Shown here piece by piece: positions 1 to 6,065 of a stretch of DNA of 7,492 bases (positions within the stretch are counted from its first letter, which is position 1; each line of letters opens with the position of its first letter). Where the stretch lies: positions 1 to 7,492 of the forward strand of contig CAAFMM010000138.1 in the NCBI GenBank assembly GCA_900764025.1, given 5' to 3'. Below the pieces are notes generated by a model. That model was not told the DNA's origin. It ran no database searches and saw only the letters and a list, made by a program, of their open reading frames with translations. This DNA comes from an uncultured Collinsella sp. (GTDB lineage: Bacteria; Actinomycetota; Coriobacteriia; Coriobacteriales; Coriobacteriaceae). The position numbers and the translations under genes were made by a program.

Positions 1-13
1 GAAAGGATATTAA

Positions 14-1009
14 ATGTTCTATTGGAACGATAGTGCTTATATCAGGAGAGATTCCAACGAACTTATATTGCAAGGATTAAAATCGCGAGTGAGGGTCAAA
101 ATCTCTGATTTGAGTACAAATCTTTTTGAGCAGCTCGCCAAACAAAATATGATAGATGAGACGAACCTTGAAGCTCGCGAGCAACGATTCTTGCTAAGGC
201 TCAACGAACTTGGTTTTCTAGAAACTGAAGAATACGAGCTGGAATCACCCCACTCGAGGACGGCTCGCTTTTTGTCTTATTATTCCGACGCTCCACTGAC
301 GTTACTTAAGCAAATCGGCGCCGTTCATCTTGCCATCGTTGGTATGGGCGGCATAGGGCAGGTGGTGGCGGAGCATTTGGCTGCTGCTGGGGTTCGGCAT
401 TTTACATTAATCGACGGGGATCGAGTTGAGAGGTCAAACGTAAATCGTCAGTTTCTTGTTGGTCCCGATGAAATAGGAGAAGCAAAAGTAGAGGCAGTTT
501 CCAAAACACTTGTTAATCGCTATCCGGATCTTTCGCTTAATCCAATTGCGTCTTACGTCCGCTCTGCCGAAGAACTCATGCGTTGCGTTCCTTCGAGGAC
601 TTCAATGCTTGTTTGCGCTGCAGACAGTGGGGAGGGGGTCAATCCCAGGTCAATAGTTCTTGAAGCATGTATAGAAAAGGACATTCCCTGTGCATTTTGT
701 GCTGTTGGAGTAGCTGATGGGGAAATTGGTCCTATTCTCGAAAAGCAGAGCGATATGAAATCCTATCTCTCTTTCCTCCAGCGAGCCGAAGAGAACACAG
801 TCCGCATGCCCGTGCCAAAGGGATCAATTTGTTTTACGAACACTCTTGTGGGAACTGCGCTGGCAATGGAGATATACCGATATCTTTGTACAGGCTCGAG
901 CCCCATGCATCAACATACATGCTTCTGCTCCTTCATGAACTTTAAGGGTTTAATGTACAAGAGGGTAGGCAGCGAGAATGATACGAATTCTGTAAAGAAA
1001 TCCCTGTGA
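14..1009 (+). CDS. ThiF/MoeB/MccB-like E1 adenylyltransferase (331 aa)
   Basis: E1-like enzymes use ATP to adenylate a carboxyl terminus, either of a ubiquitin-like sulfur carrier or, in the MccB/RiPP branch, of a short peptide. Seen here: an N-terminal domain of about 95 residues, then a Rossmann nucleotide-binding domain with the glycine loop GMGGIG at 110-115. It is followed by LIDGD (D134/D136), the NRQ arginine motif (R145-Q146), K158 in GEAK, and an acidic residue in the CAADSGEG stretch (D204). These match the residues that bind ATP-Mg in MoeB and MccB, so the adenylation chemistry looks intact. The order of N-terminal domain, RFLSYYS linker and Rossmann fold resembles microcin C MccB, whose N-terminal part is a peptide clamp. 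The paired CxxC zinc motifs of MoeB/MccB are absent; only a CFC at 303-305 is seen. The start is supported by AAAGGA about seven bases upstream. The gene is clearly AT-richer than most of the window, which suggests transfer. The family call is firm; the RiPP role is inference, and no precursor peptide is visible. Confidence 0.85.
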   Translation: MFYWNDSAYIRRDSNELILQGLKSRVRVKISDLSTNLFEQLAKQNMIDETNLEAREQRFLLRLNELGFLETEEYELESPHSRTARFLSYYSDAPLTLLKQIGAVHLAIVGMGGIGQVVAEHLAAAGVRHFTLIDGDRVERSNVNRQFLVGPDEIGEAKVEAVSKTLVNRYPDLSLNPIASYVRSAEELMRCVPSRTSMLVCAADSGEGVNPRSIVLEACIEKDIPCAFCAVGVADGEIGPILEKQSDMKSYLSFLQRAEENTVRMPVPKGSICFTNTLVGTALAMEIYRYLCTGSSPMHQHTCFCSFMNFKGLMYKRVGSENDTNSVKKSL

Positions 1010-1172
1010 AGCATTGACTTGAAAAAACCTTGTTCTTCGCCCGTAGGAATGGCAGAAGGCTCGAAAATATGGAAAGCAACAGATAAAGAAAGGGATTAGA
1101 CGTTGTGGCTCTATAACAAAAAGGAGAGCTGTTTTTCTACCTTGGTGTTGGTTTTGAGTACTGAACATAGTT

Positions 1173-1201
1173 AGTACTGTCGTTCTACAAGAACGGTACT
1201 G
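1173..1201. repeat. Imperfect inverted repeat (hairpin)
   Basis: CGTTCT (1181-1186) and AGAACG (1190-1195) are perfect complements around a 3-nt loop. The stem continues outward as AGTAC (1173-1177) against GTACT (1196-1200), with a 3-nt bulge on the left side, giving 11 paired bases. AGTACTG also occurs directly repeated at 1157-1163 and 1173-1179. No T-run follows, so it is not a classical terminator. It sits exactly where base composition changes from AT-rich to GC-rich, so it may mark an old recombination edge. Confidence 0.45.
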
Positions 1202-1262
1202 CCTCTCCGCGCAAGGCGGTCCCGGCTTTCCACTACACGGATGCCGACGTCAGCTCCAGCGC
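1180..1262 (+). pseudogene. Short GC-rich gene remnant, unidentified
   Basis: A 28-codon stretch reads without a stop as ...FYKNGTASPRKAVPAF... and ends ...TDADVSSS where the IS-end relic begins. GC-rich third positions resemble the large genes on the right rather than the AT-rich E1-like gene on the left. It has no start codon with a ribosome binding site, and its only stop (1285-1287) is supplied by the IS-end sequence. I read it as a leftover of a gene into which an earlier IS copy inserted. I do not recognise the protein, and the reading frame could be chance. Confidence 0.3.
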
Positions 1263-1320
1263 GATCGCGTCGAAAATGTTGGTGTAATGGTGGCACCCTA
1301 ACGTCCGTTTAGCGAAGAAC
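1261..1320 (+). mobile_element. Relic of an IS256-family right end
   Basis: These 60 bases match the reverse complement of 6000-6059, the transposase-start-side end of the intact element, at 54 of 60 positions. The outer 26 bases are identical, including the GTTGGTGTA core of the terminal repeat. Five of the six differences are transitions. Homology stops at 1320 and no transposase or opposite end follows, so this is a truncated, decayed copy. Its orientation is opposite to the intact element: its lost transposase would have read rightwards on the + strand. Confidence 0.85.
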
Positions 1321-1377
1321 TAGGCGATGAGATTTTGAGCTTCAGGCTTTAGATCTCAGAATAGCAATGCGCTGGTT

Positions 1378-2643
1378 TTAGACACCGAGCGTATCGACCG
1401 GAGCAACAACGATGCCTTCGCTAGTTACGTGAGCCGGCATACCAAACCCGATGACGATGAGTTTCGCCGCAGGCGGCCTCTCCCCGCGATCGACCAGCTT
1501 TCGCTCAAGTCGAAGCAGATTTTCCACCGCCTCTTGGACTTGGGGGCTTCCGAGCTTAACCTCAACGGCAACCCACGAGCCGTCACGACGATGGACAATC
1601 GCGTCGACCTCTAGGTCGTCAGCGTCGTGGTAGTGAGATACGGTCGCATCGCTGGCCGCCGCGTAAACCTTGAGATCGTGCAGCACAAGGGATTCGAAGA
1701 GCAAGCCAAGGGTCTTCGGATCGGATGACAACGACTCCGGATCCGCACCGATGAGGGCGACGGCGAGCGATGAGTCCGCAAGGTGCCGCTTCGCGCCCTG
1801 CCGCAACTTCACCGGCGACCTGAGAGCCGGATGCCACGCGGGGACATCGTCGACGATATTGATACGGCGCAGCGCGTCCATGTAGCCGGTAATCGTATTC
1901 TTTGAGACGTCAACGCCCAAATCCCTTTCGATGGACCTCATGCCGGCAAGAGTCGATTCATTGCGTGCAAGCGACGAGAGCAAGGCCCTTACCTTAACCG
2001 GGTCGCGTTTCACTCCATCCGCCCTCGAAACGTCAGACTCGCAAACACCGTCAATATAGGCGGCGGCTATCCGCATTGCGTCGGCAGTTGTCTTACCGAC
2101 CGCTTGGGGCCAACCGCCGCGGCAGAGCAAATCCGCGATACCGACGATACCGGCGATGGATCCGAGTGACGCCGCAACGGAATCGCCATCGAGCAGCGCA
2201 CCAAGCGAGACCGCTCCCGACGAAATACCGAGCTCGAAAAGCGTCATGGTATCCATCCGCAAACGGGCGATTCGACCCACACCGCTGTGCATCGGCTGGT
2301 TCTCGGCTCGCGGCGTCGCAGATCCGGTGAGAATGAACTGTCCTGGCTCCCCTCCCCTGACATCGCATTCGAATCGCACGGCATCCCATAGCTTCGGTTC
2401 TTCCTGCCATTCGTCGACAAGCCTCGGGGTCGGTCCGACAATTGCCTGGGCCGGATCGAGACGAGCGAGCTGGAGGGCCGCAAAGCCGCCAGATGGGTCG
2501 GAGAGAGATAACGATGACTCGGCAAATCTCTGAGCTGTCGTTGTCTTTCCACACCATTTCGGCCCCTGAATGAGCACTGCACCAAAAATGCCAAGGTCGC
2601 GCTCGACCAAGCAGTCAACACAACGTCCTATATACCTATCCAT
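1378..2643 (-). CDS. AAA+ ATPase with DUF4143 domain (421 aa)
   Basis: This is a P-loop ATPase of the large family annotated as ATP-binding protein/DUF4143. Its biological role is not settled; members are scattered through accessory DNA of gut and soil prokaryotes. Seen here: Walker A GPKWCGKT at residues 27-34, a Walker B-like RLVDEWQ with D77-E78, and the sensor-like FILTGSATPR at 103-112. A helical, winged-helix-like middle part precedes the C-terminal DUF4143 region. That region carries D347 in LEVDAIV, then E361-V-K363 in WVAVEVKLG, the layout of a PD-(D/E)xK nuclease-like fold. The length is typical of the family and nothing looks broken. I chose ATG at 2643 because GGAGGG (2651-2656) lies seven bases upstream; a TTG at 2658 would start over that site. 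A TATAAT lies at 2672-2677, behind an array of 23-bp repeats. It converges on the E1-like gene and lies downstream of the XRE gene on the same strand, 188 bp away, with its own promoter. Confidence 0.9.
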   Translation of the reverse strand: MDRYIGRCVDCLVERDLGIFGAVLIQGPKWCGKTTTAQRFAESSLSLSDPSGGFAALQLARLDPAQAIVGPTPRLVDEWQEEPKLWDAVRFECDVRGGEPGQFILTGSATPRAENQPMHSGVGRIARLRMDTMTLFELGISSGAVSLGALLDGDSVAASLGSIAGIVGIADLLCRGGWPQAVGKTTADAMRIAAAYIDGVCESDVSRADGVKRDPVKVRALLSSLARNESTLAGMRSIERDLGVDVSKNTITGYMDALRRINIVDDVPAWHPALRSPVKLRQGAKRHLADSSLAVALIGADPESLSSDPKTLGLLFESLVLHDLKVYAAASDATVSHYHDADDLEVDAIVHRRDGSWVAVEVKLGSPQVQEAVENLLRLERKLVDRGERPPAAKLIVIGFGMPAHVTSEGIVVAPVDTLGV

Positions 2644-2671
2644 CGGCTTTCCCTCCAATCATTCATTTGAA

Positions 2672-2703
2672 ATTATAGCGTCTATCTGCGTCGTTGGGAC
2701 AAA
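2672..2703 (-). promoter_or_regulatory. Promoter of the DUF4143 ATPase gene
   Basis: A perfect -10 hexamer TATAAT lies at 2677-2672 on the minus strand, 28 bp before the ATG. No good -35 is present: the region 17-20 bp upstream reads TTGTCCCA and is the gene-proximal copy of the 23-bp repeat array. A weak -35 overlapped by the repeats fits an activator-dependent or repeat-controlled promoter. The -10 is seen; the regulation is inferred. Confidence 0.55.
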
Positions 2704-2785
2704 TAACGATTAATTATTGGGACGATTGACGGTAATTTATTGGGACGATTGACGATAGCTCGTTGGGACGATTTCCATTTTCTTA
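2694..2785. repeat. Four tandem 23-bp direct repeats upstream of the ATPase gene
   Basis: The heptamer TTGGGAC begins at 2694, 2717, 2740 and 2763, exactly 23 bp apart each time. Copies 2 to 4 extend to TTGGGACGATT, and copies 2 and 3 to TTGGGACGATTGACG. The intervening bases diverge and are AT-rich. The unit has no stem-loop, and there are no unrelated spacers, so it is not a CRISPR array. The regular phasing, the conserved heptamer and the overlap with the -35 region of the ATPase promoter point to repeated binding sites for a protein that binds side by side on DNA. The binding protein is unknown. Confidence 0.8.
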
Positions 2786-2831
2786 AGGCACTAATCAACG
2801 AGACCCACTGTGAACTATGAGACGGATAAAT

Positions 2832-3068
2832 TTAGCTGACGCCTCTCATGAGTTCAGCAATGCTGATTTGAAATCCGTCGGCAATCTTCTTGAGATTTGA
2901 GAGGCTGACATTACGCCGCCCGACTTCAATGCTCGCGTAGTAGGAACGATCCATTTCAATCAAATTGGCGAACTGCTCCTGGCTGCACCCGAGTCCAGCG
3001 CGGAGCTCTTTGCATCTCATGCCGAATGATTTCTGAAGCGTCTTCGTATCCATGACAAAAAGAGTCAT
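2832..3068 (-). CDS. XRE/Cro-CI family helix-turn-helix regulator (78 aa)
   Basis: This is a single-domain DNA-binding repressor of the XRE family. Numbering from ATG 3068, the five-helix HTH spans about residues 9-73. The recognition region is GCSQEQFANLIEMDRSYYASIEVGRR split over residues 28-52, with the family hallmarks SQEQFA, the R-x-Y-x-x-I-E turn and the late KKIADGF...ELM helix. There is no C-terminal sensor or toxin domain. The start is uncertain. ATG 3053 gives 73 aa, and TTG 3089 would extend it to 85 aa through the promoter palindrome, which I think unlikely. None has a Shine-Dalgarno site. The predicted transcription start falls within a few bases of ATG 3068, so a leaderless message is plausible. 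The gene sits beside a 13-bp perfect inverted repeat covering its promoter, so autorepression is likely. No partner toxin gene is adjacent on its strand. Confidence 0.88.
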   Translation of the reverse strand: MTLFVMDTKTLQKSFGMRCKELRAGLGCSQEQFANLIEMDRSYYASIEVGRRNVSLSNLKKIADGFQISIAELMRGVS

Positions 3069-3070
3069 GG
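3050..3070. repeat. Small inverted repeat at the XRE start codons
   Basis: CCATGAC (3050-3056) and GTCATGG (3064-3070) are perfect complements separated by seven bases. They include both candidate ATG codons of the repressor. The repeat could fold in the RNA and limit translation, or be a secondary operator. It may also be chance, since the arms are only 7 bp. Confidence 0.4.
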
Positions 3071-3109
3071 ATTGTTGTATAAAAGCCAACGGACTATATA
3101 CAACAATCC
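3069..3109. promoter_or_regulatory. Perfect 13-bp inverted repeat: operator over two overlapping promoters
   Basis: GGATTGTTGTATA at 3069-3081 is mirrored exactly by TATACAACAATCC at 3097-3109, with a 15-bp spacer. Each arm contains TTGTTG. On the plus strand TTGTTG (3072-3077), a 17-bp spacer and TATATA (3095-3100) form a promoter facing the surface-protein gene at 3191. On the minus strand TTGTTG (3106-3101), a 17-bp spacer and TTTATA (3083-3078) form a promoter facing the XRE gene. A dimeric XRE repressor bound here would block both. The palindrome and hexamers are seen; repression by the adjacent XRE protein is inferred from the usual behaviour of that family. Confidence 0.7.
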
Positions 3110-4565
3110 CTGTTAAGGCGCATAATTATCTCTATTGGAAAGCACTCTGATGCCCAGTCGGATAGGGCACGGAAAAGGAATGGAATAGCAATGACTCAGG
3201 GAAAGCATTTCGCTGCCGGCGGCGATCACTTCGCCACACTGCCAAGCAAAAAGATTCACACTCCGAAGGGGATCGCGCGTCTGACCGTCACCGCGGCGAC
3301 CATGGCTGCCATGACCGGATCGAGCCTCATCTCACCGTTCGCGGCATTCGCCCAGACCGGTGACGGGGGCACGCAGCACCCCGCCGTGATGTCGCCGATC
3401 GCCACCCACGCCGGCGCGGCATCCGGTACCGGCGCGAAATCCGCCGCACAGACCATCGCGGACCTGCAGAAGGCGGTCGACGAGGCGAAGGCGAAGGAGG
3501 ACGCCGCCAAGGCATCCTACGATGAGGCCGCCGGTCCCTACAACGAGGCGGCTTCCGCCCGCGACCAGGCCAAGGCATCCTACGATTCGGCAGTCAGCGC
3601 CGGCACGGCAGCCGACCGTGCGGCGATGGACGAGTACGCCCGTCAGGTCGCAGAGGGCAAGGACGCCGCCGATGCCGCCGACAAGGACCTCGAGCAGGCG
3701 AAGGCGGGTCTCGCAGACGCCAAGGCGGATGCGTCCGAGAAGGACGAAGCGTACCAGTCCGCCCTCAAGGCGGCCCAGGATGCCAAGGACGCCCTCGATA
3801 AAGCCAAGGCCGATGCCGTAGGCGCCACCCCGGAGGCTATCCGTGCCGCCGAGCAGGCCGTGCGCGACGCCACGGATGCCGTGAGCAGGGCACAGGCCGA
3901 ACTCGACAACGCCAACGCGACGCTTGCCGATGCCCAGTCCAAGCTGGTTGCGGCCCAGTCTGCAAAGGATTCCGCCGATTCCGTCCTCGCCGCAGCCCAG
4001 CAGAACAAGGACACGGCGGATGCGAAGGCCGCAGCCGCCAGCGCCGCCTACGAGAAGGCGAAAGCAGACCTCGCCGCAGCGGAGGCCGGTGCGAGCGGTC
4101 CAGAGTATGATGCGGCAAAACAGAAGGTCGCGGACGCAGAGGCAGCCCTCGCTGTCGCACGAGCGGCACAGTCCCAGTGCGAGTCCGAGCTCGAGCAGGC
4201 ACAGTCCGCTGCGGCAACGGCACAAGCCGACCTGAATGATGCCCAGACGGCTCTCTCCGTAAAGCAGCAGGCCGCGGCCGATGCCGAATCCGGTGTGAAC
4301 GCCGCCCAGTCCGCTCTCGATGCCGCGAACGCCGACCTCGATGCGGCCAAGCAGGCGAATGCCGACGCCGTCGCCAAGCTGGACGCCGCGAAGCAGGCTG
4401 TCAAGGACGCCGAGTCCGCCAAGGCAGCCGCCGACGTAGAGCTTGCGAACGCCAAGGCCGCAAAGGATACCGCAGACGCCGCCGTGACCGCCGCGCAGCA
4501 GAAGGTCGACGAGGCACAGGCGAAACTCGATTCCGCCGACGCGCAGCTCAAGCAGGGAGCCATCG

Positions 4566-4573
4566 GCTTTTTC
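4566..4573. repeat. Target-site duplication, left copy
   Basis: GCTTTTTC directly abuts the left terminal inverted repeat of the element and recurs exactly at 6058-6065. Eight bases is within the 8-9 bp usual for IS256-family insertions. It ends exactly on a codon boundary of the interrupted gene. Confidence 0.9.
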
Positions 4574-4597
4574 GGTAGTGTCGGGAAAGTTGGTGTA
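4574..4597 (+). repeat. Left terminal inverted repeat of the IS
   Basis: It starts GGTAGTGTCGGG and ends GTTGGTGTA. It lies at the 3' side of the transposase gene, 58 bp beyond the stop codon, and pairs with 6034-6057 at 18 of 24 positions. Confidence 0.88.
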
Positions 4598-4655
4598 GCG
4601 CCCGATCCGAAGCGAGTCGGCCCGGCGTCCAGGAACCTGGAATACGGTTGATATC

Positions 4656-5936
4656 CTATGCCGCCTCGATCCTGTCCGCAAGCTCGAGGCCGGATTCGAT
4701 CATCTTCCTGGCCTCGGCTTCCAGCCGCGCCCAGTCGACCGTCCCGTCGATCCCTCGCATGCGGGCCTCGTCGTAGAGCTCCCTCATCTTTGCCTCCGAA
4801 AAGTACCTGGACTCCTGCCATATCTCGTCCTGCTCGCACATGACCGCGCCGGCCAGCCGCACCAGCGATGCCGCCGAGGGGAAGGACTGCACCACCCTCG
4901 ACCTGCGCTTTATCTCGCGGTTCGTCCGCTCCTGGATGTTGTTGGTACGCAGGCGCTTCCAGTGCGACGGCGGGAAGTCGAGGTATGCCAGGGCGTCCGG
5001 CTCGGCCTCCTCGAGGATCGCCGCCGCCCTCGGGCAGCACCCCTCCAGCATGTCGCACGCCACGTGGTACATGGCGGTCACGGTGGCGGCGTCGCGCCCG
5101 CGGAACACCTGCGAGACGATCCTGCCCACGCGGCGCCTGAGCTGCCAGGAGCCAGCCTCGCGCATGCAGTCGCGCATGAGGTGGACGGCGCAGCGCTGCC
5201 ATGCCGCCCCCTGGAAGACCTCCGCCGCGGCCGCGACGAGGCCCCCGTGCGCGTCGGAGACGACGAGCTCCACGCCGGAGACGCCGCGGCCGCGGATTTT
5301 CCTGAGGAAGGCCAGCCACGAGTCGTACGATTCCGTGTCCACCACGTCGACGCCCAGCACGCGCCTCCAGCCGTCGGCGTCGCAGCCGATGGCCGTGACG
5401 ACGGCCGTCGAGGCCACGCGGCCCCCGCGGCGGCATTTGACGTAGGTGGCGTCGAGCCAGACATAGGGCACCGGCGAGCCGTCGAGGGGCCTGGCGCAGA
5501 GCTCCTCGATGTCGGCGTCCAGGCTCGCAGCGATGGCGCTCACCTGGTCCTTGGAGAGTCTGGACACGCCCATCTTCTCGGCGACGCGCTGCACCTTGCG
5601 GGTGCTCGTGCCGGTGGCGTACATCTCGGCCACGGCGGCCACGAGGGCGCGGTCCACGCGCTGGTAGCGCTCGATCACGTCGTCCGGGAAGAAGCTGCCG
5701 GTGCGGAGCTTCGGGATTCGTAGCGTCAGCGTGCCGACGCAGGTGGCGAGGCTACGCTCCCGGTAGCCGTTGCGGCTGTTCGCCCCGCTTCCGCACAGCT
5801 GGTCGGCCTCGGCGTCCATCACGGCGTTGACGACCTGCTCGGCGAGGCGCCTGAGCAGCTCCTGCATGTCGATGGCGCCGTCTTCGAACCGTGGCATGGC
5901 GAGCATGTCCGGCGTCGGGTCTGATAAGATTTCCAT
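4656..5936 (-). CDS. IS256-family (Mutator) DDE transposase (426 aa)
   Basis: This enzyme cuts and joins DNA at the element ends in the Mutator/IS256 manner, which for this family usually passes through a circular intermediate. Seen here: the catalytic triad is present as D162 in VWLDATYVK, D228 in VVSDAHGG, and E336 in NNIQERTNREIKRR. The spacings of about 65 and 107 residues are those of the family. CAVHLMRD at 249-256, the C/H signature after the second aspartate, is also present. An N-terminal DNA-binding region covers roughly residues 20-130. The length is standard and there is no frameshift or missing catalytic residue, so it looks active. The ATG at 5936 is preceded by GGAAAGGA about 11 bases upstream. 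That site lies in the 3' arm of a hairpin that may keep read-through messages untranslated. Codon use is GC-rich like the host's larger genes. Confidence 0.96.
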   Translation of the reverse strand: MEILSDPTPDMLAMPRFEDGAIDMQELLRRLAEQVVNAVMDAEADQLCGSGANSRNGYRERSLATCVGTLTLRIPKLRTGSFFPDDVIERYQRVDRALVAAVAEMYATGTSTRKVQRVAEKMGVSRLSKDQVSAIAASLDADIEELCARPLDGSPVPYVWLDATYVKCRRGGRVASTAVVTAIGCDADGWRRVLGVDVVDTESYDSWLAFLRKIRGRGVSGVELVVSDAHGGLVAAAAEVFQGAAWQRCAVHLMRDCMREAGSWQLRRRVGRIVSQVFRGRDAATVTAMYHVACDMLEGCCPRAAAILEEAEPDALAYLDFPPSHWKRLRTNNIQERTNREIKRRSRVVQSFPSAASLVRLAGAVMCEQDEIWQESRYFSEAKMRELYDEARMRGIDGTVDWARLEAEARKMIESGLELADRIEAA

Positions 5937-5942
5937 AGCGGT

Positions 5943-5996
5943 CTTCGTCCTTTCCTAGAACCTGTTGTTGTGGTGATTTCAGATTCTAGGACGAAG
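5943..5996 (-). promoter_or_regulatory. Inverted repeat masking the transposase ribosome binding site
   Basis: TTCTAGGACGAAG at 5984-5996 is complementary to the two halves of 5943-5960 (CTTCGTCC and TAGAA, with 5 bases looped out), giving a 13-bp stem with a 23-nt loop. On the minus-strand message the downstream arm contains AGGAAAGGA, the transposase Shine-Dalgarno site. A message entering from outside the element would carry both arms and hide the site. A message starting after the first arm would not. Other IS elements use this arrangement to stay silent when transcribed from host promoters. The pairing is seen; the function is inferred. Confidence 0.5.
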
Positions 5997-6033
5997 GCCG
6001 TTCTTCGTTAAACGGGCGCTGGGGCGCCACCCT

Positions 6034-6057
6034 TACACCAACATTTTCGACGCGATC
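6034..6057 (-). repeat. Right terminal inverted repeat of the IS
   Basis: Read on the minus strand it starts GATCGCGTCG and ends GTTGGTGTA. It lies on the 5' side of the transposase gene. The same sequence, without any change, forms the start of the relic at 1263. Confidence 0.88.
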
Positions 6058-6065
6058 GCTTTTTC
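6058..6065. repeat. Target-site duplication, right copy
   Basis: GCTTTTTC is an exact copy of 4566-4573. The interrupted gene resumes at 6066 in the same frame once one copy is discounted. Confidence 0.9.

Larger units (their letters stand above)
1010..1377. other. Intergenic scar without an intact gene
   Basis: This 368-bp stretch separates the E1-like gene from the converging ATPase gene. The first 160 bp are AT-rich like the upstream gene and show no coding signal I trust. From about 1173 it changes to a hairpin, then a GC-rich stretch that reads like a broken gene, then the relic of an IS end (1261-1320). The last 57 bp, before the stop codon of the ATPase gene, show nothing recognisable. 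I do not see a convincing rho-independent terminator for either converging gene. Confidence 0.6.
3191..4651 (+). pseudogene. Secreted coiled-coil CAP-domain surface protein, 5' part, cut by an IS
   Basis: This is the N-terminal half of a large secreted protein. Residues 1-54 are a long signal peptide: basic N-region to about residue 30, hydrophobic LTVTAATMAAMTGSSLISPF to about residue 50, and likely cleavage at AFA-QT after 54. From about residue 83 to 455 it is almost entirely an Ala/Lys/Asp/Glu-rich heptad coiled coil with repeated DAxxAL-type units, expected to form a rod outside the cell. Native sequence ends at residue 461 (nt 4573, ...GAIGFF). The last 25 residues and the stop at 4649-4651 are encoded by the inserted IS. 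The product, if made, lacks the CAP domain and everything after it, probably including any wall anchor. AAAGGAA and GGAA motifs lie just before the ATG. A promoter facing it sits in the palindrome at 3069-3109. The rest of the gene resumes in frame at 6066. Confidence 0.88.
4574..6057 (-). mobile_element. Complete IS256-family (Mutator-type) insertion sequence, 1484 bp
   Basis: The element carries one transposase gene on the minus strand. It is bounded by 24-bp imperfect inverted repeats at 4574-4597 and 6034-6057, matching at 18 of 24 positions, with the nine inner bases GTTGGTGTA identical. The exact 8-bp duplication GCTTTTTC flanks it. Size, single gene, terminal repeats and duplication length all fit the IS256 family. 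It interrupts the CAP surface-protein gene in antisense orientation. The clean duplication shows that the element arrived by simple transposition here and has not been rearranged since. Confidence 0.93.

Noticed and set aside
1049..1099. Small ORF MAEGSKIWKATDKERD after the E1-like gene, considered as a peptide substrate.
   Set aside because: AGGA lies directly against the ATG, so there is no usable ribosome binding site, and the composition is not precursor-like. In MccB-type systems the precursor normally precedes the E1 gene.
1100..1145. Rho-independent terminator around AAAAAGGAGAGCTGTTTTT.
   Set aside because: The arms pair poorly and there is no GC-rich stem before the T-run.
2694..2785. 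CRISPR array.
   Set aside because: The conserved core is only 7-15 bp with a 23-bp period, there are no full-length unique spacers, and no cas genes are present. It fits tandem binding sites better.
2832..3089. Toxin-antitoxin pair formed by the XRE protein and the DUF4143 ATPase.
   Set aside because: They are 188 bp apart, each with its own promoter, and the ATPase is not a known HipA/RelE-like toxin. The sequence does not support pairing them.
3332..4681. Long minus-strand open frame opposite the surface gene.
   Set aside because: It is Gly/Leu/Arg-rich low-complexity translation antisense to a repetitive GC-rich coiled-coil gene, crosses the IS boundary, and has no ribosome binding site. 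It is a shadow frame.
4048..5436. Minus-strand open frame overlapping the transposase and the surface gene.
   Set aside because: It runs out of frame through the transposase and across the IS end, and is Arg/Gly-rich. Its stop-free length reflects high GC only.
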